From positions 1 to 14,715 of the forward strand of contig CALFNC010000414.1 of assembly GCA_937902605.1 (NCBI GenBank): DNA of 14,715 bases. The letters are read 5' to 3'. Under the pieces are notes generated by a model. The model searched no databases and was not told the DNA's origin. It saw only the letters and a program-made list of their open reading frames with translations. Source of the stretch: an uncultured Acidobacteriota bacterium. GTDB taxonomy: Bacteria; Acidobacteriota; Thermoanaerobaculia; UBA5066. The position numbers and the translations under genes were made by a program. Below are positions 7,861-14,715 of this stretch, piece after piece. How positions within the stretch are numbered: the stretch's first letter is position 1; the number at the start of each line of letters is the position of its first letter.

Positions 7861-8671
7861 AGGTTTTCCCGCGCACCGCGTCCGACGCGGGCGCTTTCAG
7901 GATGATCTGGTCGTTGAATCGGAGGTCGGCCTCGTTCCGGAGGAGCGCGTGGCGGTCGAGGTCGGGCCGAAGGGTCAGGTAGACCCGCCACAGGGCCGAG
8001 ACCCTCCCCGGCGAGAGCGCGTCGGGCCCAAAAAGCAGCCGCGTATGGCTCTCCCGGTCGACTACCGCGAATTCGTCGGCCCCGACGGACACCTCCGAAA
8101 GGCGGGCGAAGAGGGCCGGATCGTCCTCCCGGATCCGGGCGACGAGCGCGGCTCCCCGCGCCAGGGCCTTGGGCCCGCCGGCGTCCGAGTCGATCACCAC
8201 GTAGTCGTCCGCCGCGGCGAGCCCTTTGCCCGCGTGAGGACCGAGGAGCGTCCCCGCCGCATCCACGGCCCAGAGCTCGCCCTCCTTCCGCGCCAGGGCG
8301 ATCGGCGGCCGAGCCGTCACGGTAATGTGAATCGTTCCCGGGACGACGCGCCGCGCGAGGGCCTTCTCCACCCAGGCACACGACGAAAGGACGGTGACGG
8401 GCCCATCGAGGTCGACGAAGAGGAGGGGCTGGCCGATGCAGCGGTCCGTGGCGGCCTCGGCTTCCACGCGGCGAATCTCGGGAACCCCCTCGAGGACGAC
8501 GCGGGTCACGGTGAACCTCGGGTGGAACCTCAGGACTAAAAGGAGCCCCGCGAGGACGACGCCCGCCCCGATCGCGAGCCCCACGGCGAGCGCGGCGGTA
8601 CGAATCCCCGTCGCCAGGCGTCGCGTCGGACGGGCCGCGGGCATGGGCGGGCGGTAGAAGGTCTCAGCCAC
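7859..8671 (-). CDS. ftsQ: Divisome scaffold protein FtsQ
   Basis: A bitopic membrane protein that bridges early and late divisome components in the periplasm (with FtsB/FtsL in model species). It has 270 residues: a short basic cytoplasmic N-terminus (to about 23), one membrane helix (about 24-47), then a POTRA domain (about 52-122) beginning FTVTRVVLEGV with GQPLLFVDLDG and PGTIHITVTARPPIALA, followed by the FtsQ beta domain ending EADLRFNDQIIL (247-258). The GTG start at 8671 has GGAGG 9 nt upstream and leaves 2 nt after the murC stop. The ATG at 8644 lacks a ribosome site, and extension to 8767 would run inside murC. The only two cysteines, 78 and 98, both lie in the periplasmic POTRA domain. 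FtsQ diverges fast, so the call rests on the domain pattern and the murC-ftsA context. Confidence 0.93.
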   Translation of the reverse strand: MAETFYRPPMPAARPTRRLATGIRTAALAVGLAIGAGVVLAGLLLVLRFHPRFTVTRVVLEGVPEIRRVEAEAATDRCIGQPLLFVDLDGPVTVLSSCAWVEKALARRVVPGTIHITVTARPPIALARKEGELWAVDAAGTLLGPHAGKGLAAADDYVVIDSDAGGPKALARGAALVARIREDDPALFARLSEVSVGADEFAVVDRESHTRLLFGPDALSPGRVSALWRVYLTLRPDLDRHALLRNEADLRFNDQIILKAPASDAVRGKT

Positions 8672-8673
8672 GC

Positions 8674-10056
8674 TCAGCGGCCTCCGCTCCCGGCAAGCCA
8701 ATCCTCGCCGAAGTGGACGACGTCGCCCGCCCCCATGGTGATCAGAACGTCCCCCGGCTGGAGGCACTGATCGAGGGCCGGCAGGATCTCCTCCCTCGAC
8801 GAGAGGAACCGGACGTTGCGGTGGCCTCGCGCCGCGGCCGCCCCCGCCACGAGCTGGCCGGTCACGCCTTCGATCGGCGCCTCCCGCGAGCCGTAGATGG
8901 GCGCGACGAGAAGGAGGTCGCTCGCGAGGAAGGCGGCGCCGAACGCCTGCTGGAAATCGCGAGTCCTCGAGTAGAGATGGGGCAGGAAGAGGACCGCGAT
9001 GCGGCGGTCGGGGAAGGTCTGCCTGGCGGCCGCGAGCGTGGCCGACACCTCGGTCGGGTGGTGGGCGTAATCGTCAATCACGAGGACGCCGTCGCGCTCA
9101 CCTTTCCGTTCGAAGCGGCGGATGACGCCGCCGAACCCGGAGAGGGCCTTCGCAACGACCGGAAACGGGATTTCCAGCTCCCGCGAGACCGCGATGGCCG
9201 CGAGCGCGTTCTTGACGTTGTGGAGGCCCGGGAGCGGCAGGTCGATCGGACCGAGCACCTCCCCTCCGGCCACCGCGACGAAGCGCGAAACGCCCCGGTC
9301 GAGCGCGAGATCGCGGGCGGTGACGTCGGCCTGCGGTGTCAGCCCGAAGGTGACGACACGGCGCTCGATCAGCGGGCGAATCTCCTGCACGTTCAAGTCG
9401 TCGAGCCCCAGGAGCGCCGCGCCGAAGAACGGGACGGTCCGGGCGAACCGCGCGAAGGAGGTCTTGAGGTCCTCGATGTCCCGGTACGTGTCGAGATGTT
9501 CGAGGTCGATGTTGTTTACGACGGCGAGGATGGGGCGGAGCTCCAAGAACGAGCGGTCGAACTCGTCCGCCTCGGCCACCAGGAGGTCTCCCCGCCCGAG
9601 CCGGGCGTTCGTCCCCATCTGGCGGACGCGACCGCCGACGATGATCGTCGGGTCGAGGCCCGCGGCGACGAGGACGGCCCCCGTCATGGAGGTCGTGGTG
9701 GTCTTCCCGTGCGTCCCGGCGATGGCGATCCCCTGGCGGACCCGCATCACCTCCGCGAGCATCTCCGCGCGCTTGATCACCGGGATCCCCGCCGCGCGCG
9801 CGGCCCGGACCTCCGGGTTGTCCGCCGTCACGGCTGACGAGTAGACGACCACGTCGGCGCCCGCCACCTGTTCCGCCCGATGGCCCGCCGCGAAGACGGG
9901 GATCCCGAGGTCCCGTAGCCGGGCCGTGGCGTCGCTCTCCTTGATGTCGGAGCCGGTGACCGTCAGGCCGACGCTCTTGAGAAGCTCGGCGAGCCCCGAC
10001 ATGCCGATACCGCCGATTCCGACGAAATGCAGCCGCTTCACGCGCAGGAAGTTCAC
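8674..10056 (-). CDS. murC: UDP-N-acetylmuramate--L-alanine ligase MurC
   Basis: A cytoplasmic ATP-dependent Mur ligase that adds L-alanine to UDP-MurNAc, the first amino acid of the peptidoglycan stem peptide. The full length is 460 residues. Motifs are the N-terminal Rossmann-like HFVGIGGIGMSGLAELL (10-26), the ATP loop GTHGKTT (114-120), EADEFDRSF (162-170), NNIDLEHLDTY (181-191), GLHNVKNALAAIA (277-289), FGGVIRRFE (308-316), DDYAHHPTE (328-336) and FLPHLYSRT (357-365). The last has Leu for the more common Gln and Arg of FQPHRYSRT. The start is GTG at 10056, overlapping the murG TGA as GTGA, with GGAGG 7 nt upstream. The next gene is ftsQ, with no murB or ddl between. Confidence 0.97.
   Translation of the reverse strand: MNFLRVKRLHFVGIGGIGMSGLAELLKSVGLTVTGSDIKESDATARLRDLGIPVFAAGHRAEQVAGADVVVYSSAVTADNPEVRAARAAGIPVIKRAEMLAEVMRVRQGIAIAGTHGKTTTTSMTGAVLVAAGLDPTIIVGGRVRQMGTNARLGRGDLLVAEADEFDRSFLELRPILAVVNNIDLEHLDTYRDIEDLKTSFARFARTVPFFGAALLGLDDLNVQEIRPLIERRVVTFGLTPQADVTARDLALDRGVSRFVAVAGGEVLGPIDLPLPGLHNVKNALAAIAVSRELEIPFPVVAKALSGFGGVIRRFERKGERDGVLVIDDYAHHPTEVSATLAAARQTFPDRRIAVLFLPHLYSRTRDFQQAFGAAFLASDLLLVAPIYGSREAPIEGVTGQLVAGAAAARGHRNVRFLSSREEILPALDQCLQPGDVLITMGAGDVVHFGEDWLAGSGGR
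8681..8685 (-). promoter_or_regulatory. Shine-Dalgarno GGAGG for ftsQ
   Basis: GGAGG inside the last codons of murC, 9 nt before the GTG at 8671. It favours this start over the ATG at 8644, which has no purine-rich site before it. Confidence 0.6.
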
Positions 10057-11183
10057 CGCTTCGCCTCCATCTCCGCCGAGAGGACGAGGTCGCAGACCCT
10101 GGCCGCAGCGTCCGGCTTCGCCTGTGCCCGGGCCGCCCGGCCCATTGCGGCCAGGCGCGCCGGGTCCGAGAGCAGCGCCCTGAGCGCGGGAGCGAGCTGC
10201 CCCGCCTCGGCCTCCATCTCCGTGACGACCGCCGCCGCTCCAGCCCGCTCCAGGGAGCGTGCATTGGCCTCCTGATGGCCGTGTGTCGCGAGGCGGAACG
10301 GGACGAAGAGGGCCGGCCGGCCGGCGGCCGCCACCTCGGCGACCGTCATCGCCCCCGAGCGGCAGACGATGAGGTCGGCCGCCGCCAGCTCGGACGGAAG
10401 ATCGTGGAGGAAGCCCTTGACCGTAGCCCGGGGCAGCCCCGCCTCACGGTAGAGCGTACGCAGGCCGCCGGGCGCGTCGGCCGTCTCCATCGCGCGGCGG
10501 CCGCATTGGTGGACGACCTCGACCGAAAGCCCTTTCTCGGCTAGCTCCCCCAGCGTCCCTGGGACGAGGCGGTTCAGGATCACCGCTCCCTGGCTCCCTC
10601 CGACGACGAGGACGCGAAGGCTTCTCGGAATGGGTCTCCCGTCAAGAGCGGGAATCGAGAAGAGCTCCGGGCGGACCGGGTTACCTGTGACGACCGCACC
10701 CGGGAGGGCCCGGCGGGCCTCCTCGCCGCCGACAGCGATCCGTCCGGCGATGCCGGCGAGGAGCCGGTTCGTCAGACCGGGGACGGCGTTCGACTCGTGG
10801 ACGACGGTCGGAATCCGCCGGGCCCACGCGGTGGCCACGACCGGACCCGCGGCGTAGCCCCCGACTCCCACGACTGCAGACGGGCGGTGCCGGGTGACGA
10901 GGCGCCACGAGTCGACGAACCCGAGCGGAAGAGAGAGAGCCCCCTGGACCAGCGCCGTTGCCGACTTCCCGGCCAGGCCTCGGGCCCGGATCAGCTCGAG
11001 CGGGTAACCGGCGCGGGGAACCAGGTCGGTCTCGATCCCACGGGCCGTCCCGACAAAGACAATCGGGGCCTCCGGGCGCCGCCTACGGAGCTCGCCCGCG
11101 ATTGCCAGCGCCGGGAAGACATGACCTCCTGTACCGCCCCCCGCGATCAGGTACCCGCCGCGAGGAGCGCTCGATCCCGTCAT
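10053..11183 (-). CDS. murG: UDP-GlcNAc:lipid I transferase MurG
   Basis: A peripheral inner-membrane glycosyltransferase (GT28) that adds GlcNAc to lipid I, making lipid II on the cytoplasmic face. It has 376 residues. Motifs are the first glycine loop GGGTGGHVFPALAIA (15-29), GVGGYAAGP (106-114), HESNAVPGLTNR (129-140), the second glycine loop GGSQGA (195-200), and the donor-binding region CRSGAMTVAEVAAAGRPALF (274-293), followed by VPF and HQEANA (303-308). The ATG at 11183 overlaps the ftsW stop as ATGA and gives the normal short N-terminus before the glycine loop. The open frame continues to 12095 but only as a shadow of ftsW. No Shine-Dalgarno is evident, so translation probably depends on coupling to ftsW. 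Confidence 0.97.
   Translation of the reverse strand: MTGSSAPRGGYLIAGGGTGGHVFPALAIAGELRRRRPEAPIVFVGTARGIETDLVPRAGYPLELIRARGLAGKSATALVQGALSLPLGFVDSWRLVTRHRPSAVVGVGGYAAGPVVATAWARRIPTVVHESNAVPGLTNRLLAGIAGRIAVGGEEARRALPGAVVTGNPVRPELFSIPALDGRPIPRSLRVLVVGGSQGAVILNRLVPGTLGELAEKGLSVEVVHQCGRRAMETADAPGGLRTLYREAGLPRATVKGFLHDLPSELAAADLIVCRSGAMTVAEVAAAGRPALFVPFRLATHGHQEANARSLERAGAAAVVTEMEAEAGQLAPALRALLSDPARLAAMGRAARAQAKPDAAARVCDLVLSAEMEAKR
10064..10068 (-). promoter_or_regulatory. Shine-Dalgarno GGAGG for murC
   Basis: GGAGG within the 3' end of murG, 7 nt before the overlapping GTG start of murC at 10056. It supports GTG as the true start. Confidence 0.7.
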
Positions 11184-12283
11184 GGCGCGTGCTGCGAGAG
11201 GTTGAGGAGGATCCCCACCGCGAGGAAGTCGGCCCAGAGCGCCGACCCGCCGTATGAGAGGAACGGGAGGGGGATCCCCTTGGTCGGAAGGACCGCGAGG
11301 ACGACGGAGATGTTGACGAGCGCCTGGACCACGATCATCACCGACAGGCCGACGCCAAGGAGCTGCCCGAAGGAGTCGGGGGCGTTCTCGGCGGCCCTGA
11401 GGCCCCGGGCGAAGATGAGGCCAAAGAGCGCCAGGACGAAAGAGCAGCCGATGAGCCCGAGCTCCTCGCCGACGATCGCGTAGATGAAATCGGTGTACGG
11501 GTAGGGGAGGAAGAAGAGCTTCTGCTTCCCGTGCCCGATGCCGAGCCCGGTGATCCCTCCGGTGCCGACCGCGATGAGGGACTGGATCATCTGGAACCCC
11601 TTCCCGAGCGGGTCCGCTTCCGGGTGGAGGAAGCTCAGAATCCGGTCCCGCCGGTATGCGGCGTTCCAGACGTAGGCCGTGACGGAGGGGAGGGCGAGGA
11701 GGGAGACCCCGACGAACCAGCGGAGGCGGAGTCCCGCGAAGAAGAGCATCGCGGCCGCCACGCCGAAATAGGAGAGGGCCGTGCCGAAATCGGGCTGCGC
11801 GAGGACGAGGCCTCCGAAGACGGTGAGGAGGCCGGTCACGGGGAGGAGCGTGCGCTTGAAGTCTTCCACGCGCCCCTCCCGCCTCGAGAGCAGCGCCGCC
11901 AGCGCCACGACGAGCCCCACCTTCGCGAACTCGGAGGGCTGGACTGACATGACCCCCAGGTCGATCCAGCGCCGCGTGCCGTTGATGGGCGCCCGGAAGA
12001 GGACGACGATCAGCGCGATCACGAGGAGGGCCAGCGCGATCGCGATTCCCCTCGGGTCGTTCCAGCGGCGGTAGTCGATCGACATCGCGGCCCACACCAG
12101 GCCCGCCCCCATGAAAACCGCGAGCGCCTGCTTGACGACGAAGAAGTAGGCGTGCGACGGCCCGCCGGCCGCCGGGAGGTAGATCTGCATCGCCGAGGCG
12201 CTGTAGATCATCACCAGGCCGATGCCGATCAGGAGGACGACGGACGCGAAGAGGATGCGGTCGAGGGCGAGCTTACGGGCCAT
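11180..12283 (-). CDS. ftsW: Septal peptidoglycan glycosyltransferase FtsW (SEDS family)
   Basis: A polytopic inner-membrane SEDS protein that polymerises lipid II into glycan strands at the septum, normally with the class B PBP FtsI. It has 367 residues with about ten hydrophobic segments. Motifs are NGTRRWIDLG (101-110), QPSEFAK (115-121), QPDFGTA (163-169), the extracellular loop KQKLFFLPYPYTDFIYAIVG (253-272) with the expected catalytic Asp265, EELGLIG, and LPFLSYGGSA (339-348). The usual LPE-HTDF reads LPYPYTDF here. FtsW, not RodA, is chosen because of the position between murD and murG. The ATG at 12283 overlaps the murD 3' end by 11 nt, with only a G-run (GGGGG) as a weak ribosome site 6 nt before it. 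Confidence 0.95.
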   Translation of the reverse strand: MARKLALDRILFASVVLLIGIGLVMIYSASAMQIYLPAAGGPSHAYFFVVKQALAVFMGAGLVWAAMSIDYRRWNDPRGIAIALALLVIALIVVLFRAPINGTRRWIDLGVMSVQPSEFAKVGLVVALAALLSRREGRVEDFKRTLLPVTGLLTVFGGLVLAQPDFGTALSYFGVAAAMLFFAGLRLRWFVGVSLLALPSVTAYVWNAAYRRDRILSFLHPEADPLGKGFQMIQSLIAVGTGGITGLGIGHGKQKLFFLPYPYTDFIYAIVGEELGLIGCSFVLALFGLIFARGLRAAENAPDSFGQLLGVGLSVMIVVQALVNISVVLAVLPTKGIPLPFLSYGGSALWADFLAVGILLNLSQHAP

Positions 12284-13661
12284 TCAGCGCCCCCACGAGC
12301 GCCTCGAACACCTCGCCCCGGTGCTCGAAGCTGCGGAACTGATCGAAGGAGGCGCAGGCCGGGCTCAGGAGGACGACGTCCCCGGCCACCGCGTCGCGCG
12401 CCGCCTCGGCCACCGCGGCCTCCAGCGTTCCAGCGCGGGAGGTCGGGACCATGGCAGCGAGGGCGGTCTCGACCATCGGGGCCGCTTTCCCGATGGCGAG
12501 GATCCTCCGGGCCTTCTGCTTCACGAGAGGGAGGAGACGTCCGAAGTCGTCCCCTTTGTCCTTCCCGCCGAGGATCAGGAAGACGCGCCCGTCCGGAAAC
12601 CCTTCGAGGCTTTTCAGCGTCGCGTCGATGTTCGTCCCCTTGGAGTCGTTGTACCAGGAGACGCCACGGCGGATTCGGACCAGCTCGGTGCGGTGGCGCA
12701 GCCCCTTGAACGCCCGGAGCGTCTTCGCGGCGCTATCGGGGGAGACGCCGAGGGGCAGCACCGCGGCGAGCGCGGCGAGCGCGTTCTCCAGGTTGTGGGC
12801 TCCGGGGAGGGAGATCTCGTCCCGCCGAAGGACCCTGAGCGGCCCCGAGCCGGTGACGTCCGCCACGACGTCCTCCCCGTCCAGCCAGGCTCCGAGCCGG
12901 GCCGCCCGGCGACGAGTGAACTCGAAACGCCTCGCGCGCGTCGAGATCCTCGCAACCAGCGGGTCGTCCGCATTGAGGACGGCGAGCTGCGCCTCCCGCT
13001 GGTTCTCGAAGATCCGGGCCTTCGCGGCCCCGTAGTCGTCGAGGGAGCGGTACCGGTCGAGGTGGTCCGGGGTGAGGTTGAGGTGGATCGCGACATCGGG
13101 AGCGAACCGCCGGACCGTCTCGAGCTGGAAGGACGACAGCTCCACCACCCAGACGCGCGTTGGGGCCGGAGGGGTGTCCGCCGATCCGGCGGGCGAGGCT
13201 GCCGCGGCGATCCACGGCGTGCCGAGGTTCCCGCAGGCCACCGCCTGGACCCCGGCGTCGTTGAGCAGGGCGGCCGCGAGCGCGGTCGTCGTCGACTTTC
13301 CGTTCGTCCCTGTGATCCCGACGACGATGCCAGGGAGAAGGCGAGAGGCCAGCTCGATCTCCGAGACGACGGGAATCGCACGGGCCAGCGCCGCGTCCAC
13401 GATCGGCGCGGTCCTCGGGATTCCCGGCGAGAGGACCACCAGCTGGACGCCGTCGAGGAGCGCCTCCGGGTGCCCGCCGAGGAACGGCGTGAGGCCGTCC
13501 CGGGGCGGCAGGTCGACCTCGGAGGGCCCGCGGAGGTCGGACGCAGCCACCTCCACGCCCCTGGCCAGCAGGGCGTCGACCGCGGCGAGGCCCGACCGGG
13601 CGAGGCCGAGGACGGCCACGCGGGACAGGTCGGGAAGGTCGGGTCCGATCGAGAGGCTCAT
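12273..13661 (-). CDS. murD: UDP-MurNAc-L-alanine--D-glutamate ligase MurD
   Basis: A cytoplasmic Mur ligase that adds D-glutamate to UDP-MurNAc-L-Ala, the step after MurC. The full length is 462 residues. Motifs are VAVLGLARSGLAA (15-27) in the UDP-binding domain, the ATP loop GTNGKST (118-124), GNLGTPW (144-150), ELSSFQLE (174-181), NLTPDHLDRY (195-204), Lys214 in AAKARIFEN (the likely carbamylated, metal-bridging lysine), AHNLENALAA (288-297), HRTE (323-326), NDSKGTN (338-344), LGGKDKGDDF (364-373) and LLSPACASFDQF (431-442). The start ATG overlaps the mraY stop as ATGA without a visible Shine-Dalgarno. It ends TAA inside ftsW. Confidence 0.97.
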   Translation of the reverse strand: MSLSIGPDLPDLSRVAVLGLARSGLAAVDALLARGVEVAASDLRGPSEVDLPPRDGLTPFLGGHPEALLDGVQLVVLSPGIPRTAPIVDAALARAIPVVSEIELASRLLPGIVVGITGTNGKSTTTALAAALLNDAGVQAVACGNLGTPWIAAAASPAGSADTPPAPTRVWVVELSSFQLETVRRFAPDVAIHLNLTPDHLDRYRSLDDYGAAKARIFENQREAQLAVLNADDPLVARISTRARRFEFTRRRAARLGAWLDGEDVVADVTGSGPLRVLRRDEISLPGAHNLENALAALAAVLPLGVSPDSAAKTLRAFKGLRHRTELVRIRRGVSWYNDSKGTNIDATLKSLEGFPDGRVFLILGGKDKGDDFGRLLPLVKQKARRILAIGKAAPMVETALAAMVPTSRAGTLEAAVAEAARDAVAGDVVLLSPACASFDQFRSFEHRGEVFEALVGALNGP

Positions 13662-14663
13662 CGCAGTTTCAGCGTCGAGAGGGCGACGAGGGCGAAAAGG
13701 ATCGCCACGATCCAGAAGCGGGTGATCACCTTCGACTCGGCCCAGCCGGCCAGCTCGAAGTGGTGGTGGATCGGCGCCATCCGGAAGATCCGCTTCCCGG
13801 TCAGCTTGAAGGAGGAGACCTGGAGGATCACCGACACCGCCTCGACGACGAAGAGCCCGCCGACGAGGACGAGCAGGACCTCCTGCTTAATCAGGACCGC
13901 CACAGTCCCGAGCGCGGCGCCGAGCGCCAGCGAGCCCGTGTCTCCCATGAAGACCTCGGCGGGGTGCGCGTTGAACCAGAGAAAGCCGAGGGACGCCCCC
14001 ACGATCGCCGCACAGAAGACCGCCAGCTCGCCCGCCCCCGGCACCGACGGGACGAGGAGGTACGACGCGACCTTGGCGTTCCCGGCGATGTAGGCCAGGA
14101 TCGCGAAGGTGGCGGAGGCGACGAGCGTCGCGCCGATGGCGAGCCCGTCGAGACCGTCGGTGAGGTTCACGGCGTTCGACGACCCGAGGACGACCACCGC
14201 GGCGAAGAGGATGTAGAAGATCCCCAGCTCGAGGTGGACGGTCTTCAGGAACGGGATGCTGACGCCGGTCGGGTCGGGCCGGCGGTCGAGGAGCCAGAGC
14301 GACGCCGCTCCGACGGCGAGGCCGACGACCGACAGGAGGAGGAGCTTCTGCCGCCCGGAGAGCCCCCGGTTGTGCTTCCGCGCGACCTTGCGCCAGTCGT
14401 CGCCGGCCCCGATCAGCATCGCCAGGAGCGTCGCCCCGAGCGCCACCCAGACATACCGGTTCTCGACGTCGGCGAAGAGGACGGTCGGCACGACGATCGC
14501 GAGATTGATCAGGACGCCGCCCATCGTGGGCGTGCCCGCCTTGGCCTGGTGCGCCTTCGGCCCCTCCTCGCGGATCGCCTGGCCGATCTGACGCGACCGG
14601 AGCCACCGGATCAGCACCGGCCCGAGCAGGATCGAGAGGACGAGCGCCGTCAATGCCGCGCAC
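13658..14663 (-). CDS. mraY: Phospho-MurNAc-pentapeptide transferase MraY (5'-truncated)
   Basis: A polytopic inner-membrane enzyme that transfers phospho-MurNAc-pentapeptide to undecaprenyl phosphate, making lipid I. 334 native codons are visible. Typical MraY is about 360 residues, so roughly 25-30 N-terminal residues are lost at the adapter junction. The apparent GTG start at 14680 lies wholly in adapter sequence and is false. Numbering from the first native codon (14662), motifs are GPKAHQAKAGTPTMGGVLI (34-52), the catalytic pair Asp88-Asp89 in GAGDDW, GLSGRQKL (100-107), NAVNLTDGLDGLAIG (163-177), the third catalytic Asp241 in FMGDTGS, and the MraY-specific APIHHHFELAGW (296-307). It is the first visible gene of the cluster. 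murF, murE and ftsI probably lie upstream, out of view. Confidence 0.97.
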
Positions 14664-14715
14664 AGATCGGAAGTGCACACGTCTGAACTCCAGTCACGCC
14701 AATATCTCGTATGCC
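14664..14715 (+). other. Illumina TruSeq index adapter, index 6 (non-biological)
   Basis: From AGATCGGAAG onward the sequence matches the TruSeq indexed adapter read through from an insert: the common part, then a 6-base index GCCAAT (14698-14703, index 6), then ATCTCGTATGCC. One mismatch to the standard adapter is seen at 14674 (T where A is expected). Native DNA stops at about 14663. Confidence 0.98.

Noticed and set aside
7848..8381. Upstream extension of the ftsA frame to give a 592-residue protein
   Set aside because: It lies inside ftsQ in another frame. FtsA is normally about 410-420 residues, and the GTG at 7847 has a good ribosome site.
8672..8767. Upstream extension of the ftsQ frame
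   Set aside because: It runs within the murC 3' end. The GTG at 8671 with GGAGG is the better start.
11184..12095. Upstream extension of the murG frame to give a 680-residue protein
   Set aside because: It overlaps ftsW and is Arg/Pro-rich. The ATG at 11183 gives a normal MurG with the glycine loop near the N-terminus.
12222..14093. Long plus-strand open frame (623 codons) opposite murD and mraY
   Set aside because: Shadow of real genes in high-GC DNA: its composition is dominated by Arg, Gly, Asp and Glu, with no recognisable domain, while the minus strand encodes intact MurD and MraY.
14664..14680. Apparent GTG start and first residues MCTSDL of mraY
   Set aside because: These codons are made of reverse-complemented Illumina adapter.
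1..14715. Mobile elements, CRISPR, tRNA/rRNA, phage or defence genes
   Set aside because: I saw no direct repeat arrays, transposase or integrase motifs, RNA gene sequences or defence-type domains; all space is taken by housekeeping-type genes.

Overview
The window is a high-GC bacterial fragment, G/C-rich at third codon positions throughout, and it is capped at both ends by Illumina TruSeq adapter sequence (1-52 and 14664-14715). The biological DNA is therefore about 53-14663, and the first and last genes are cut by the adapters, not by real gene boundaries. There are ten protein genes, almost no spare DNA (no gene-free stretch over about 75 bases), and no RNA genes, mobile elements or CRISPR arrays that I can see. 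The phylum cannot be fixed from the sequence alone. The gene set (HAMP-SpoIIE phosphatase, GT87 transferase, a compact division/cell-wall cluster and diderm-like MraY/FtsZ tails) would suit a high-GC environmental lineage such as Acidobacteriota, but this is a weak inference.

Layout. (1) 54-2890, plus strand: a 5'-truncated membrane phosphatase of the RsbU/SpoIIE type, followed with an ATGA overlap by a GT87-like polyprenol-phosphate-sugar glycosyltransferase. (2) 2891-2965: short convergent gap holding an 11-bp GC hairpin. (3) 2966-4492, minus strand: a lid-less Hsp70-family ATPase, divergent across 44 bp from (4) 4537-5364, plus strand: a DEDDh 3'-5' exonuclease with an ExoX-like C-terminal module. 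(5) 5365-5407: second convergent gap with a hairpin related in sequence to the first. (6) 5408-14663, minus strand: a dcw (division and cell wall) cluster, in transcription order mraY(partial)-murD-ftsW-murG-murC-ftsQ-ftsA-ftsZ.

The dcw genes form one functional unit. MraY makes lipid I, MurG makes lipid II, MurC and MurD add the first two amino acids of the stem peptide, FtsW polymerises glycan at the septum, FtsQ scaffolds the divisome, and FtsA anchors the FtsZ ring to the membrane. Their junctions overlap or nearly touch from mraY to ftsQ and open slightly to 11 and 19 bp before ftsA and ftsZ. The murB and ddl genes often found between murC and ftsQ are absent.

I found no clearly new biological system. 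The most unusual items are the adapter-capped ends and a 25-26-base sequence repeated at the 3' ends of both hsp70-like and ftsZ, each copy starting exactly 5 nt after the stop codon.
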